The position numbers were made by a program, and so were the translations under genes. Shown here in pieces: positions 5,178 to 12,475 of a stretch of DNA of 20,933 bases. The number at the start of each line of letters is the position of its first letter. Within the stretch, counting starts at the first letter, position 1. The notes beneath the pieces were generated by a model. That model saw only the letters and a program-made list of their open reading frames with translations. It did no database searches and had not been told where the DNA came from. The stretch is from a virus: the IMG/VR virus record IMGVR_UViG_3300010150_000235, positions 1 through 20,933 of that record, one strand, 5' to 3'.

Positions 5178-8100
5178 ATGGCTAGTACATATGTAAATGA
5201 CCTAAGACTAGAAGAAATTGCTACAGGCGAACAGTCTGGTACTTGGGGCGATACAACAAACACCAACCTCGAACTCATTGCGGAAGCGTTTTCTTTTGGC
5301 ACAGAAGCCATAACAACAAATGCTGACACGCACACAACTACAATTGCGGATGGGGCAACGGACCCCGGACGCTCAATGTTCTTGAAATACACAGGAACTT
5401 TAGATTCTGCTTGTACAATTACAATAGGGCCGAACACGGTCAGCAAGCTGTGGTTTATTGAAAACGGAACTTCTGGTTCCCAGAACATTATCATATCCCA
5501 AGGGTCTGGGGCTAACATTACAATCTCGGCGGGACAAACTAAGGCTATCTATTCAGATGGCGCAGGTTCTGGCGCGGCTATGGTTGATGCGTTTGCTGAT
5601 CTTTCTGTTCCAAGTTTGTCTACAAGTACAGCAGGTACATCCAACCTACGCCTTGGCGTCAACGCAGGTGATGCAATAACCTCTGGCGGTAACTACAACG
5701 TGGTCTTGGGCGATGAGGCTGGTACTGCTTTGACTACGGGTGATAACAACGTGGCTGTTGGCTTTGAGGCTTTAGTTACGGAAGATGCTCACGGTAATAA
5801 TACAGCCGTTGGCTATCGTGCGTTAAAAACACTTAACGCTGGGGCAGAAGGTTATAACGTGGCTGTTGGTACTAATGCAGGACTATCAATTACCACAGGT
5901 TTGCGAAACAATCTGATTGGCGCATTTGCAGGAGACAGTCTAACTGACGCAGATGACAATGTAGCTATTGGTGACAGTGCATTAAACTCAGACACTTTAG
6001 GTTCTAAGTCCGTTGCAATAGGTAGAGCCACTTTAGCTAATCAAAACTTCACGACTGCCACAGATAGTTATAACACAGTCGTTGGTTATTTCGCAGGTAC
6101 AGCAATTACCACGGGTCAAAACAATACCCTTGTCGGTGGCCTAGCAGGTGATGCACTTACTACTGGAACTGATAATGATGCCATTGGTGTTTCCGCTTTA
6201 AGTTCAGATACGGCAGGAAATAGATCGACTGCAATAGGAAGAGGAACTTTAAATGCTCAAAACTTTACAACATCTACGTCTGTTTATAATGTAGCTGTTG
6301 GTTATCTTGCAGGTTTATCAATAACCACAGGCACACAAAACACTTTAATGGGTGGCCTAGCAGGTGATGCAATTACGGATGCAGACTATAACGTAGCAAT
6401 GGGATACAACGCTTTAGGGGCTAACACGCTAGGAAGCAAATCAACTGCAATAGGTACTTTTGCTTTAGAGGCTCAAAATTATACTACAGCCACAGATAGT
6501 TTTAACACAGCCGTTGGTTATTACGCAGGGGTATCAGTCACGACAGGAACCGACAACACTCTGGTTGGCTCTTTAGCAGGTGATGCTTTGACTACTGGTA
6601 GCCTTAATACAGCTTTAGGCAAAAATGCGTTAGGTTCTGATACAAAAGGTAATCGGTCTATTGCGATTGGTAGATTTGCTTTAGGAACTCAAAACTTCAC
6701 AACAGCTACAGACACTTACAATGTAGCTATGGGATATAGTGCAGGAGGGGCAATTACCACAGGCGTACAGAACACTATTATAGGTGGCGTTGCAGGTGAT
6801 GCACTCACGACAGGAAGTTACAACGTAGCGGTAGGTTTTGAGGCTCTTAGCACTGAAGATGGTCATGGAAATAACGTAGCAATAGGCAATAGAGCTTTAA
6901 AAACTCTTAATGCAGGAGCAACTGGTAGCAACACAGCCGTAGGTGACGATGCAGGTACTGCTATGACCACAGGCATAGATAACGTCTTGATCGGTGGTGG
7001 CACAGGTGATGCACTCACGGATGCAGACTATAACGTAGCCGTAGGAAAAAATGCACTAGGTTCTGATACTCTTGGAAGTATGTCAGTAGCTATTGGTAAC
7101 GCAGCATTAGCTACACAAAATTTCACAACAGCTACAAACACCTATAATGTAGGTATTGGTATGGGCGCAGGTTCTTCAATTACCACAGGCAAAGAAAACA
7201 CCCTCATCGGTGGTCTTACAGGTGACTCACTTACGACAGGTGAAGCTAATCTTGCTGTTGGTTACAAGTCATTAAGTGCATCTAATACTGCTTCGGGAAA
7301 TGTTGCGCTTGGTGCTAATGCAATGCTTGTAGACACCAAAGGAGCAAGAAATGTTGCTGTAGGTTACGGCACATTAATGGCTCAAAACTTTACGACAACT
7401 ACAAATAGTTATAATGTAGCGGTAGGTTTTGATGCAGGAGCAGCAGTCACCACGGGTACAGACAACGTCTTAATAGGCGGTTTAGCAGGTGATGCTTTGA
7501 CTACTGGAACTCAAAATATAGCCATAGGAAGAGAAGCGTTATCTACAGAAGACGCTCACGGTCTAAATGTAGCAATAGGTTATCAAGCACTTCAAACTTT
7601 GAACGCAGGAATAGATGGTTTTACCGTAGCTATTGGTGATCGTGCAGGTAAAGCTTTGACTACTGGACTTTACAACACTCTTGTCGGAGGCGTTGCAGGG
7701 ATGTCATTAACGACAGGAGGTCGCAACATAGCCCTTGGTTTGCAAGCTTTGGATAATGACACTCAAGGCAGCAGCACTATTGCAATCGGTGTTAACGCAT
7801 TAACTGCTCAAAACTTTACGACAGCTACAAATGTTCACAACGTGGCTATTGGTGACAGCGCAGGTAGTCAGGTCACCACCGGAATTCTCAACACCCTCAT
7901 CGGTGGGGCAGCGGGTGATGCTCTTACAGATGCAGATAAGAACACTGCTTTAGGTTATACTGCTTTGAGCAGTGATACACTTGGCTCTCAATCAACGGCT
8001 GTAGGATACCAAGCTTTACTTTCACAAAACTTTACGACTGCCACAGATAGTTTTAACGCGGCTGTTGGCTATAATGCAGGAGCAGAACTCACCACAGCCG

Positions 8101-8849
8101 TAGGTTGTACTTTTATAGGAAGCCAAGCTGGGCAAAATGTAACCACAGGAAACACAAATACCTTTGTAGGGTCTAGTGCAGGAGTAGGTAATTCTTCTAA
8201 TAAACTTACTGGAGCAAATAACACAGCAGTAGGACAAGGCGCTCTTCAAGATGTTGAAGGTGCAGGCAATGGCAATACTTGTATAGGTAGAGATTCAGGA
8301 ACTGCGATCACGACAGGTGTTTCTAATGTTTTGCTTGGATATGCAAATCAAGTTTCAAGTGCAACAGTTACAGCAGAAATAGTAATTGGTCCCGGAGTCA
8401 CAGGTAGTGGAGGTAGCACTGTTACCATAGGTTCAGGTGCAGGTAAAATTTCTAATACTTTTACTTCAAATGCTACTTGGTCACATTCATCAGATGAACG
8501 GTTAAAAACAAACATTCAAGATGATACACTTGGATTGTCTTTTATAAATCGACTTAATCCTGTTACTTATAATTGGAAACCAAGTAACGATATTGATAAA
8601 AGTCTACCTTACTACAAGGAAGAAAATGAGAGAGACACTAATGTAACTATGCATGGTCTGGTTGCACAGGAAGTTAAAACAGCTTTAGATGCTGAAGGTG
8701 TAGATACTTTTGCAGGTTGGGGAGAGGGTCTAGATGGTGTCCAAACAATCAGCCGTGAAATGTTTGTTTCTCCATTAATTAAATCCATACAAGAGTTATC
8801 AACCAAACTAGATGCGGCACTTGCCCGTATAGCAACACTAGAAGGTTAA
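5178..8849 (+). CDS. Tail fibre/spike with beta-roll repeats and C-terminal S74 self-cleaving chaperone (1223 aa)
   Basis: Residues 1-150 (STYVNDLRLEEIATGEQSGTWG, DPGRSMFLKYTGTLDS, SKLWFIENGTSGSQNI) are a conserved N-terminal region of marine phage fibres, presumably the virion attachment part. Residues about 156-1050 are roughly 50 short repeats of the form N(V/T)A(V/I)GxxA(G/L)xxxTTGxx, resembling trimeric beta-roll or YadA-head-like structures. The C-terminus from about 1095 is an intramolecular chaperone of endosialidase (Peptidase S74): SSDERLKTNI with S1105 and K1110 as the likely Ser/Lys pair, INRLNPVTYNWK, H1159 in HGLVAQEV, and a final coiled coil LIKSIQELSTKLDAALARIATLEG. In this family the chaperone trimerises the fibre, then cleaves itself off at the serine; here about 119 residues would be released. 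The fibre should bind the host surface. It starts 11 nt past the upstream stop, after AAGGA. Confidence 0.92.
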   Translation: MASTYVNDLRLEEIATGEQSGTWGDTTNTNLELIAEAFSFGTEAITTNADTHTTTIADGATDPGRSMFLKYTGTLDSACTITIGPNTVSKLWFIENGTSGSQNIIISQGSGANITISAGQTKAIYSDGAGSGAAMVDAFADLSVPSLSTSTAGTSNLRLGVNAGDAITSGGNYNVVLGDEAGTALTTGDNNVAVGFEALVTEDAHGNNTAVGYRALKTLNAGAEGYNVAVGTNAGLSITTGLRNNLIGAFAGDSLTDADDNVAIGDSALNSDTLGSKSVAIGRATLANQNFTTATDSYNTVVGYFAGTAITTGQNNTLVGGLAGDALTTGTDNDAIGVSALSSDTAGNRSTAIGRGTLNAQNFTTSTSVYNVAVGYLAGLSITTGTQNTLMGGLAGDAITDADYNVAMGYNALGANTLGSKSTAIGTFALEAQNYTTATDSFNTAVGYYAGVSVTTGTDNTLVGSLAGDALTTGSLNTALGKNALGSDTKGNRSIAIGRFALGTQNFTTATDTYNVAMGYSAGGAITTGVQNTIIGGVAGDALTTGSYNVAVGFEALSTEDGHGNNVAIGNRALKTLNAGATGSNTAVGDDAGTAMTTGIDNVLIGGGTGDALTDADYNVAVGKNALGSDTLGSMSVAIGNAALATQNFTTATNTYNVGIGMGAGSSITTGKENTLIGGLTGDSLTTGEANLAVGYKSLSASNTASGNVALGANAMLVDTKGARNVAVGYGTLMAQNFTTTTNSYNVAVGFDAGAAVTTGTDNVLIGGLAGDALTTGTQNIAIGREALSTEDAHGLNVAIGYQALQTLNAGIDGFTVAIGDRAGKALTTGLYNTLVGGVAGMSLTTGGRNIALGLQALDNDTQGSSTIAIGVNALTAQNFTTATNVHNVAIGDSAGSQVTTGILNTLIGGAAGDALTDADKNTALGYTALSSDTLGSQSTAVGYQALLSQNFTTATDSFNAAVGYNAGAELTTAVGCTFIGSQAGQNVTTGNTNTFVGSSAGVGNSSNKLTGANNTAVGQGALQDVEGAGNGNTCIGRDSGTAITTGVSNVLLGYANQVSSATVTAEIVIGPGVTGSGGSTVTIGSGAGKISNTFTSNATWSHSSDERLKTNIQDDTLGLSFINRLNPVTYNWKPSNDIDKSLPYYKEENERDTNVTMHGLVAQEVKTALDAEGVDTFAGWGEGLDGVQTISREMFVSPLIKSIQELSTKLDAALARIATLEG
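5643..8345 (+). repeat. Array of about fifty 17-codon repeats in 72-codon modules
   Basis: The codons for QNFTTAT-type segments start at 6042, 6258, 6474, 6690, 7116, 7383, 7809 and 8025. The spacings are 216, 216, 216, 426, 267, 426 and 216 bp. A 216-bp module encodes three 17-residue turns plus one 21-residue turn. The 426-bp intervals are 72+70 residues, the 70-residue part having a 19-residue turn (NVAIGNRALKTLNAGATGS type). The 267-bp interval is 72+17, one extra turn. A HGNN-type variant turn occurs near 5781, 6855 and 7548. Confidence 0.85.
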
Positions 8850-8851
8850 GC

Positions 8852-9493
8852 ATGGACCTAATACAACGAAACTTTCCTAATGTAGGGGTTGTTGAGGGGC
8901 AACTCCCAGAGGACGTTGTGGACAACATATGGAAAGTTGTAAACGAAGCACGAGAACAACCAGAGGATATGAAGCCTGAGTTAGCAGGTAACATAAGTAC
9001 GTCTATCAGGCTGGACGGTGACTCACCCCTACTCAAGGAGTTTGTGACTGAGCTACTGCCTTCGTTTATAGAAAGCCACATTGAGGCGTATGGCGGACCT
9101 TGGCGTGAAACTATGCAGGAGGGTGAGGGTTGGAACTTGGAAAGCCTCTGGGTTAACTTCCAGAAGCAGCATGAGTTTAACCCACCGCACGACCACAGTG
9201 GTGTGTACAGCTTTGTCATATGGATGCAGATACCTACATCTTACGCAGAGCAGAAGAAACTTCCTATTTGTGCCAACTCGAATGCAGACAATCACATTTC
9301 TAATTTTGCATTTAGTTACACAAATACGTTGGGCAGGGTGTCAACCTTTGCCTACAACATGGAGAAAGAAGCAGAGGGTTACATGGTTATGTTTCCATCA
9401 ACTATGCTTCATCAGGTGTTTCCCTTTTATGATAATGATGGGGAACGTATATCAATCTCAGGCAATATCAACATTGCACAGCTACAAGGATAA
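8852..9493 (+). CDS. Putative 2-oxoglutarate/Fe(II)-dependent dioxygenase (2OG-FeII_Oxy_5-like)
   Basis: The 213-residue product fits the small phage and bacterial 2OG-Fe(II) oxygenases of the 2OG-FeII_Oxy_5 type. The core is W-V-N-F-Q-K-Q-H-E-F-N-P-P-H-D-H-S-G-V-Y (residues 100-119), in which H113 and D114/H115 are candidate iron ligands. It is followed by MVMFPSTMLHQVFPFY (178-193), with H187 as the distal iron ligand, and ERISISGNI (198-206), where R199 would bind the 2-oxoglutarate carboxylate. Such enzymes hydroxylate proteins, nucleotides or small molecules; the substrate here is unknown. Its place right after the fibre gene makes modification of a virion protein possible but unproven. 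ATG 8852 is 2 nt past the fibre stop and follows AGAAGG. The exact ligand choice (HxD versus HxH) cannot be settled from sequence. Confidence 0.8.
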   Translation: MDLIQRNFPNVGVVEGQLPEDVVDNIWKVVNEAREQPEDMKPELAGNISTSIRLDGDSPLLKEFVTELLPSFIESHIEAYGGPWRETMQEGEGWNLESLWVNFQKQHEFNPPHDHSGVYSFVIWMQIPTSYAEQKKLPICANSNADNHISNFAFSYTNTLGRVSTFAYNMEKEAEGYMVMFPSTMLHQVFPFYDNDGERISISGNINIAQLQG

Positions 9494-9498
9494 ATAAA

Positions 9499-9768
9499 AT
9501 GGCAAGAGAAGCAGATCAAATCGCACAGGACCACGCAGCAATGCTGGGCAGTGTGTCGGTAATTAACAGCGTTATTGCTACCCACGCTAAAGGCAGTGAT
9601 GCAACGGACAGAGATTTCGGACATGACATGACGCATGACGAAAAGAAAGAGCGTGTAGCTCGTAGTAACGGCTATCTCGTTCACATGAAAGCATTAGAAG
9701 ATTGGGGCAGTGAAAGTTTTACAGAAATAGACAAAGCTATTACTGCGGCTAATTCATTCACTTCATAA
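9499..9768 (+). CDS. Conserved small phage protein, function unknown (89 aa)
   Basis: This is an 89-residue, mainly helical acidic/polar protein: MAREADQIAQDHAAMLGSVSVINSVIA (residues 1-27), then a charged linker, then DMTHDEKKERVARSNGYLVHMKALEDWGSESFTEIDKAITAAN (43-85). The second block is one I recognise from marine phage hypothetical proteins, where it usually lies next to the following DUF6447-like gene. There is no cysteine, membrane segment or known domain. The start is preceded by AAGGA and lies 5 nt past the upstream stop. The function is unknown. The constant pairing with the next gene in relatives, as I recall it, suggests a joint role. Confidence 0.85.
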   Translation: MAREADQIAQDHAAMLGSVSVINSVIATHAKGSDATDRDFGHDMTHDEKKERVARSNGYLVHMKALEDWGSESFTEIDKAITAANSFTS

Positions 9769-9779
9769 ATTTAACTTAA

Positions 9780-9785
9780 AAGGAG
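9780..9785 (+). promoter_or_regulatory. Strong ribosome binding site (AAGGAG)
   Basis: AAGGAG lies 6 nt before the ATG at 9792, inside the longest intergenic gap of the window (9769-9791). Most other starts rely on stop/start overlap, so this gene looks independently and strongly translated. Confidence 0.8.
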
Positions 9786-9791
9786 ATCACG

Positions 9792-10013
9792 ATGGCTAAA
9801 AAAAACACAAACACCGTCACGATCAATGGCACTGAACATAACTACGATGATTTAAACGACACTCAGAAAGTATTCTTGAGTGACGTTGTTGACTTAGAAA
9901 GAAAGATTACATCTGCACAAGCTCACTTGCGTCAGGTGCAGATAGGTCATCAAGCGTGTTTAAGTATGCTGACAACATCGTTAGATAATAACGAAGAAAA
10001 AACTGCAAACTAG
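9792..10013 (+). CDS. DUF6447-like small phage protein (73 aa)
   Basis: This 73-residue protein has the layout of DUF6447 family proteins as I remember them. A short N-terminal strand-turn (NTVTINGTEHNYDDLNDTQKVFLSDV, residues 7-32) is followed by one long helix (DLERKITSAQAHLRQVQIGHQACLSMLTTSL). In marine phages this family often sits in the structural region, but its role is unknown. The helix has heptad-like hydrophobic spacing and may oligomerise. The gene has the best ribosome binding site in the window (AAGGAG, 6 nt upstream), suggesting a high product level. Its TAG stop contributes to the AGGCGGAG preceding the next gene. Confidence 0.85.
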   Translation: MAKKNTNTVTINGTEHNYDDLNDTQKVFLSDVVDLERKITSAQAHLRQVQIGHQACLSMLTTSLDNNEEKTAN

Positions 10014-10019
10014 GCGGAG
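10012..10019 (+). promoter_or_regulatory. Ribosome binding site that fixes the start at 10027
   Basis: AGGCGGAG overlaps the TAG stop of the upstream gene and lies 7 nt before the ATG at 10027. A nearby ATG at 10023 is in another frame and reaches a stop after nine codons, so 10027 is the start used. Confidence 0.7.
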
Positions 10020-10026
10020 TAAATGA

Positions 10027-11952
10027 ATGCCCCTTACAAAGTTACAATTTAGACCGGGCGTTAACCGTGAAACAACCTCGTATTCAAACGAAGGAGGTTG
10101 GTTTGATTGTAACAAGGTAAGGTTTAGATTCGGCACTCCTGAAAAAATAGGCGGTTGGCAAAAATTGTCTAATAGTAGTTTTTTAGGAACGTGCCGGGCT
10201 CTTCACCCTTTTGTCGCGCTTGACGGAACAAACTACATTGGAGTGGGCACTCATTTAAAATACTACATCGAAGAAGGCGGGGGTTATAACGACATTACAC
10301 CCGTCCATTCTACAACATCCGCGGGCGACGTGACGTTTGCCGCGGTTGACGGCTCTTCACTGCTAACTGTTACGGATGCAAGCAACGGTGCTACAGAGGG
10401 TGATTTTGTAACCTTTTCTGGGGCGGCAACTCTTGGGGGCGTAATAACAGCGGCTGTTCTAAACCAAGAATACCAGATAGTTACTATTATAAATGCTAAT
10501 AGCTACACTGTTGTAGCTAGAGCCGTGGCTTCTTTGGCAGAAATAACGGTTAACGGGACATACACACCAACGCCTGTTGTTGCAAACAGTTCGGACAGTG
10601 GTAACGGCGGTGGATCAATTGTTGGCACTTATCAAGTAAACGTTGGGTTGGATACGGCTGTTTTGGGCAACGGATGGGGTGCAGGAACATGGGGCCGCGG
10701 AACTTGGGGTTCGGGCACAGACATAAGTGCTGCGGGCAATAAACTTCGTATATGGAGTCACGATAATTTTGGAGAAGACCTTATAATTAATGCGCGTAAT
10801 GGAGGAATATTTTACTGGGATAAATCAACAAATGCTTCTGCTTTCTTGCCTGCGGTAGCTATATCTGACTTATCCGGGGCAGATTCCACAACTCCTACAA
10901 TTGCAAAACAAGTTTTAGTTTCAGACCGTGACAGGCACATTATTGCTTTTGGTTGTGATCCTCAAGACAATGTTGGTACGCAAGACCCGCTTTTAATACG
11001 GTTTTCGGACCAAGAAAACCCTCTTGTTTGGGAGTCTCAAGCAACAAATACAGCGGGTGATTTAAGAATTGGTTCCGGGTCTGAAATAATTATGGCAGTA
11101 GAAACGCGCCAACAAATCCTAGTATTTACGGACCGTTCTCTTCACGCCATGCAGTTTTTAGGGCCGCCGTTTACTTTCGGAATTAGTTTAATTTCTGAAA
11201 ATATTACAATTGCAAGTCCTTTATCGGCTATTGCGGTGGATGACTCTGTTTACTGGATGGGTAGAGAAGAGTTTTACGTTTACTCTGGTCAGGTACAAAA
11301 GCTTCCTTGTTCTGTAAGATCATACGTTTTTAATGATTTTAACTTTGAACAAACCTCTAAGGTTACCACAGGTGTAAACTCTAGTTACTCAGAAATATGG
11401 TGGTTTTATCCGTCTGCAAGCTCTACTTCAATAGACCGATACGTTGTTTATAACTATTCGGAGCAGGCTTGGTATTATGGAACTCTTACCCGCACGGCAT
11501 GGTTAGATCGTGGTATTGCTCAATATCCTATTGCGGCAGGCACTGACGGGTTCTTGTATTACCATGAGTTTGGTCAAGATGATGGCAGTGTAACCCCGGC
11601 GGTATCGGTGGATTCTTACATTGAAAGCAGTCAGGTGACGATGGGTGCTGGAGACAACTTTGTGTCACTTCGTAGACTTATCCCTGATGTAACATTCTCA
11701 GGTTCTGACTCAGCTAATCCTTCTGTAAACATGACTTTAGAAACTCGTAACTTTCCCGGCACTGACTACACCACAACTTCGACTAATGCGGTAACTCGGT
11801 CTGCAACTGTTCCTGTGGAGCAGTTTACAAGCGAAGTAGACATTCGTTTAAGGGGCCGATCTTTTGCTTTTAAGATAGCTTCTGATGCTACAGGGGTTGA
11901 TTGGAGACTTGGAACTCCACGGGTTGACGCCAGATCGGATGGCCGCCGATGA
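10027..11952 (+). CDS. Large tail protein, probable nozzle/gp10-like beta-propeller (641 aa)
   Basis: The 641-residue product begins PLTKLQFRPGVNRETTSYSNEGGWFDCNKVRFRFGTPEKIGGW, the hallmark of a large conserved protein of marine phages found with gp4-like adaptors. Residues about 115-200 form a Thr/Val-rich inserted domain (VTFAAVDGSSLLTVTDASN...FVTFSGAA...EYQIVTI). Residues 216-228 read GWGAGTWGRGTWG. The second half has repeated blade-like strands: DNFGEDLIINARNGGIFYWD, RHIIAFGCDP, DPLLIRFSDQENPLVW, QQILVFTDRSLHAMQFLGPPFTF, DSVYWMGREEFYVYSGQ and DRYVVYNYSEQAWYYGTL. Such a pattern suggests a beta-propeller like the tail nozzle or P22 gp10 packaged-DNA stabilisation protein, which closes the tail below gp4. 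The family identity is from memory, and the gp10/nozzle role is inference. Confidence 0.82.
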   Translation: MPLTKLQFRPGVNRETTSYSNEGGWFDCNKVRFRFGTPEKIGGWQKLSNSSFLGTCRALHPFVALDGTNYIGVGTHLKYYIEEGGGYNDITPVHSTTSAGDVTFAAVDGSSLLTVTDASNGATEGDFVTFSGAATLGGVITAAVLNQEYQIVTIINANSYTVVARAVASLAEITVNGTYTPTPVVANSSDSGNGGGSIVGTYQVNVGLDTAVLGNGWGAGTWGRGTWGSGTDISAAGNKLRIWSHDNFGEDLIINARNGGIFYWDKSTNASAFLPAVAISDLSGADSTTPTIAKQVLVSDRDRHIIAFGCDPQDNVGTQDPLLIRFSDQENPLVWESQATNTAGDLRIGSGSEIIMAVETRQQILVFTDRSLHAMQFLGPPFTFGISLISENITIASPLSAIAVDDSVYWMGREEFYVYSGQVQKLPCSVRSYVFNDFNFEQTSKVTTGVNSSYSEIWWFYPSASSTSIDRYVVYNYSEQAWYYGTLTRTAWLDRGIAQYPIAAGTDGFLYYHEFGQDDGSVTPAVSVDSYIESSQVTMGAGDNFVSLRRLIPDVTFSGSDSANPSVNMTLETRNFPGTDYTTTSTNAVTRSATVPVEQFTSEVDIRLRGRSFAFKIASDATGVDWRLGTPRVDARSDGRR

Positions 11953-12245
11953 GCAGAGGTTTAGTTTTACCCTTCTTTCCTAATCCTCCTGCGGATTACA
12001 ACCTTAACTACCAAGTCGAGGTTATGCGGGCTTTTTCTGTGTTTTTGGAGCAGATAAGCAATCCGGGGCCTTGGCAGGCTTCGGCGTTAACTTTACCTAA
12101 TTTACAAACAGATAACTTTCAACTTCCTTTAGGGGGCATTTTTCAATACGGTGATGAGTTAAGGATTACTGTTGCAAACAAGCCTTATACAAGGGGTTCA
12201 TCAGGAACGGGGGCCGTGGGCACTGCTACGGTAACAATAACATGA
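11949..12245 (+). CDS. Conserved small protein linked to the tail gene, VTVTIT C-terminus (98 aa)
   Basis: This 98-residue protein starts MSRGLVLPFFPNPPADYNLNYQVEVMRAFSVFLEQISNPG, which I recognise as a recurrent small protein just downstream of the large tail gene in marine phages. Residues 10-40 include a probable helix (YQVEVMRAFSVFLEQI). Residues 45-70 (LTLPNLQTDNFQLPLGGIFQYGDELRI) resemble a short beta segment, and the tail RGSSGTGAVGTATVTIT matches the ending of the 102-residue protein at 2769-3077 and the 22-residue repeats at 4465. It overlaps both neighbours by ATGA, so production is coupled to the large tail protein and the zinc-ribbon protein. It is a minor virion component by inference. 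Confidence 0.85.
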   Translation: MSRGLVLPFFPNPPADYNLNYQVEVMRAFSVFLEQISNPGPWQASALTLPNLQTDNFQLPLGGIFQYGDELRITVANKPYTRGSSGTGAVGTATVTIT

Positions 12246-12475
12246 GTGACGAAACAATTATTATTATGTCAGATGGTAGCAAGTGGAGACCTTCTACAAG
12301 CCAAGACTTAGTGAATTGTACTAATTGTGGAAATGAGGTAGACACTCCAGAAGAAATTGCTTCTTACCCTGACGGAAATTGTCCTGATTGCGGTTCTTCA
12401 TGGACTGGGAGTGAAAATAGAAGTACAATGGTTCAAGTAACCATGCCTGACAGTATTATTGGTGGAGCGGGATAA
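12242..12475 (+). CDS. Zinc-ribbon protein, function unknown (77 aa)
   Basis: This small 77-residue protein has two CxxC knuckles, C26-x2-C29 (NCTNCGNEV) and C47-x2-C50 (NCPDCGSSW), separated by 17 residues. This is the classic four-cysteine zinc-ribbon arrangement. The flanks are polar, with a probable strand before the ribbon (ETIIIMSDGSKWRPS) and a short tail (MVQVTMPDSIIGGAG). Zinc ribbons bind DNA, RNA or protein; the family context in this operon gives no direct hint. It starts in an ATGA overlap and ends in TAATG, so it is co-translated with the small tail protein and the first large putative ejection protein. A structural role in the virion is as possible as a regulatory one. Confidence 0.85.
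   Translation: MSDETIIIMSDGSKWRPSTSQDLVNCTNCGNEVDTPEEIASYPDGNCPDCGSSWTGSENRSTMVQVTMPDSIIGGAG

Noticed and set aside
5643-8345. Fibre repeats as a CRISPR array or diversity-generating retroelement target
   Set aside because: Repeats are coding, imperfect and in phase with no unique spacers; no reverse transcriptase or template repeat is present in the window.
9081-9497. 138-residue frame overlapping the dioxygenase gene
   Set aside because: It lies within the conserved dioxygenase frame, has an irregular Cys/Arg/Trp-rich composition and no ribosome binding site; a shadow frame.
9769-9791. Promoter or terminator in the longest intergenic gap
   Set aside because: Only 23 bases, with a good AAGGAG but no -10/-35 pair and no hairpin with a T-run; no transcription signal is supported anywhere in the window.
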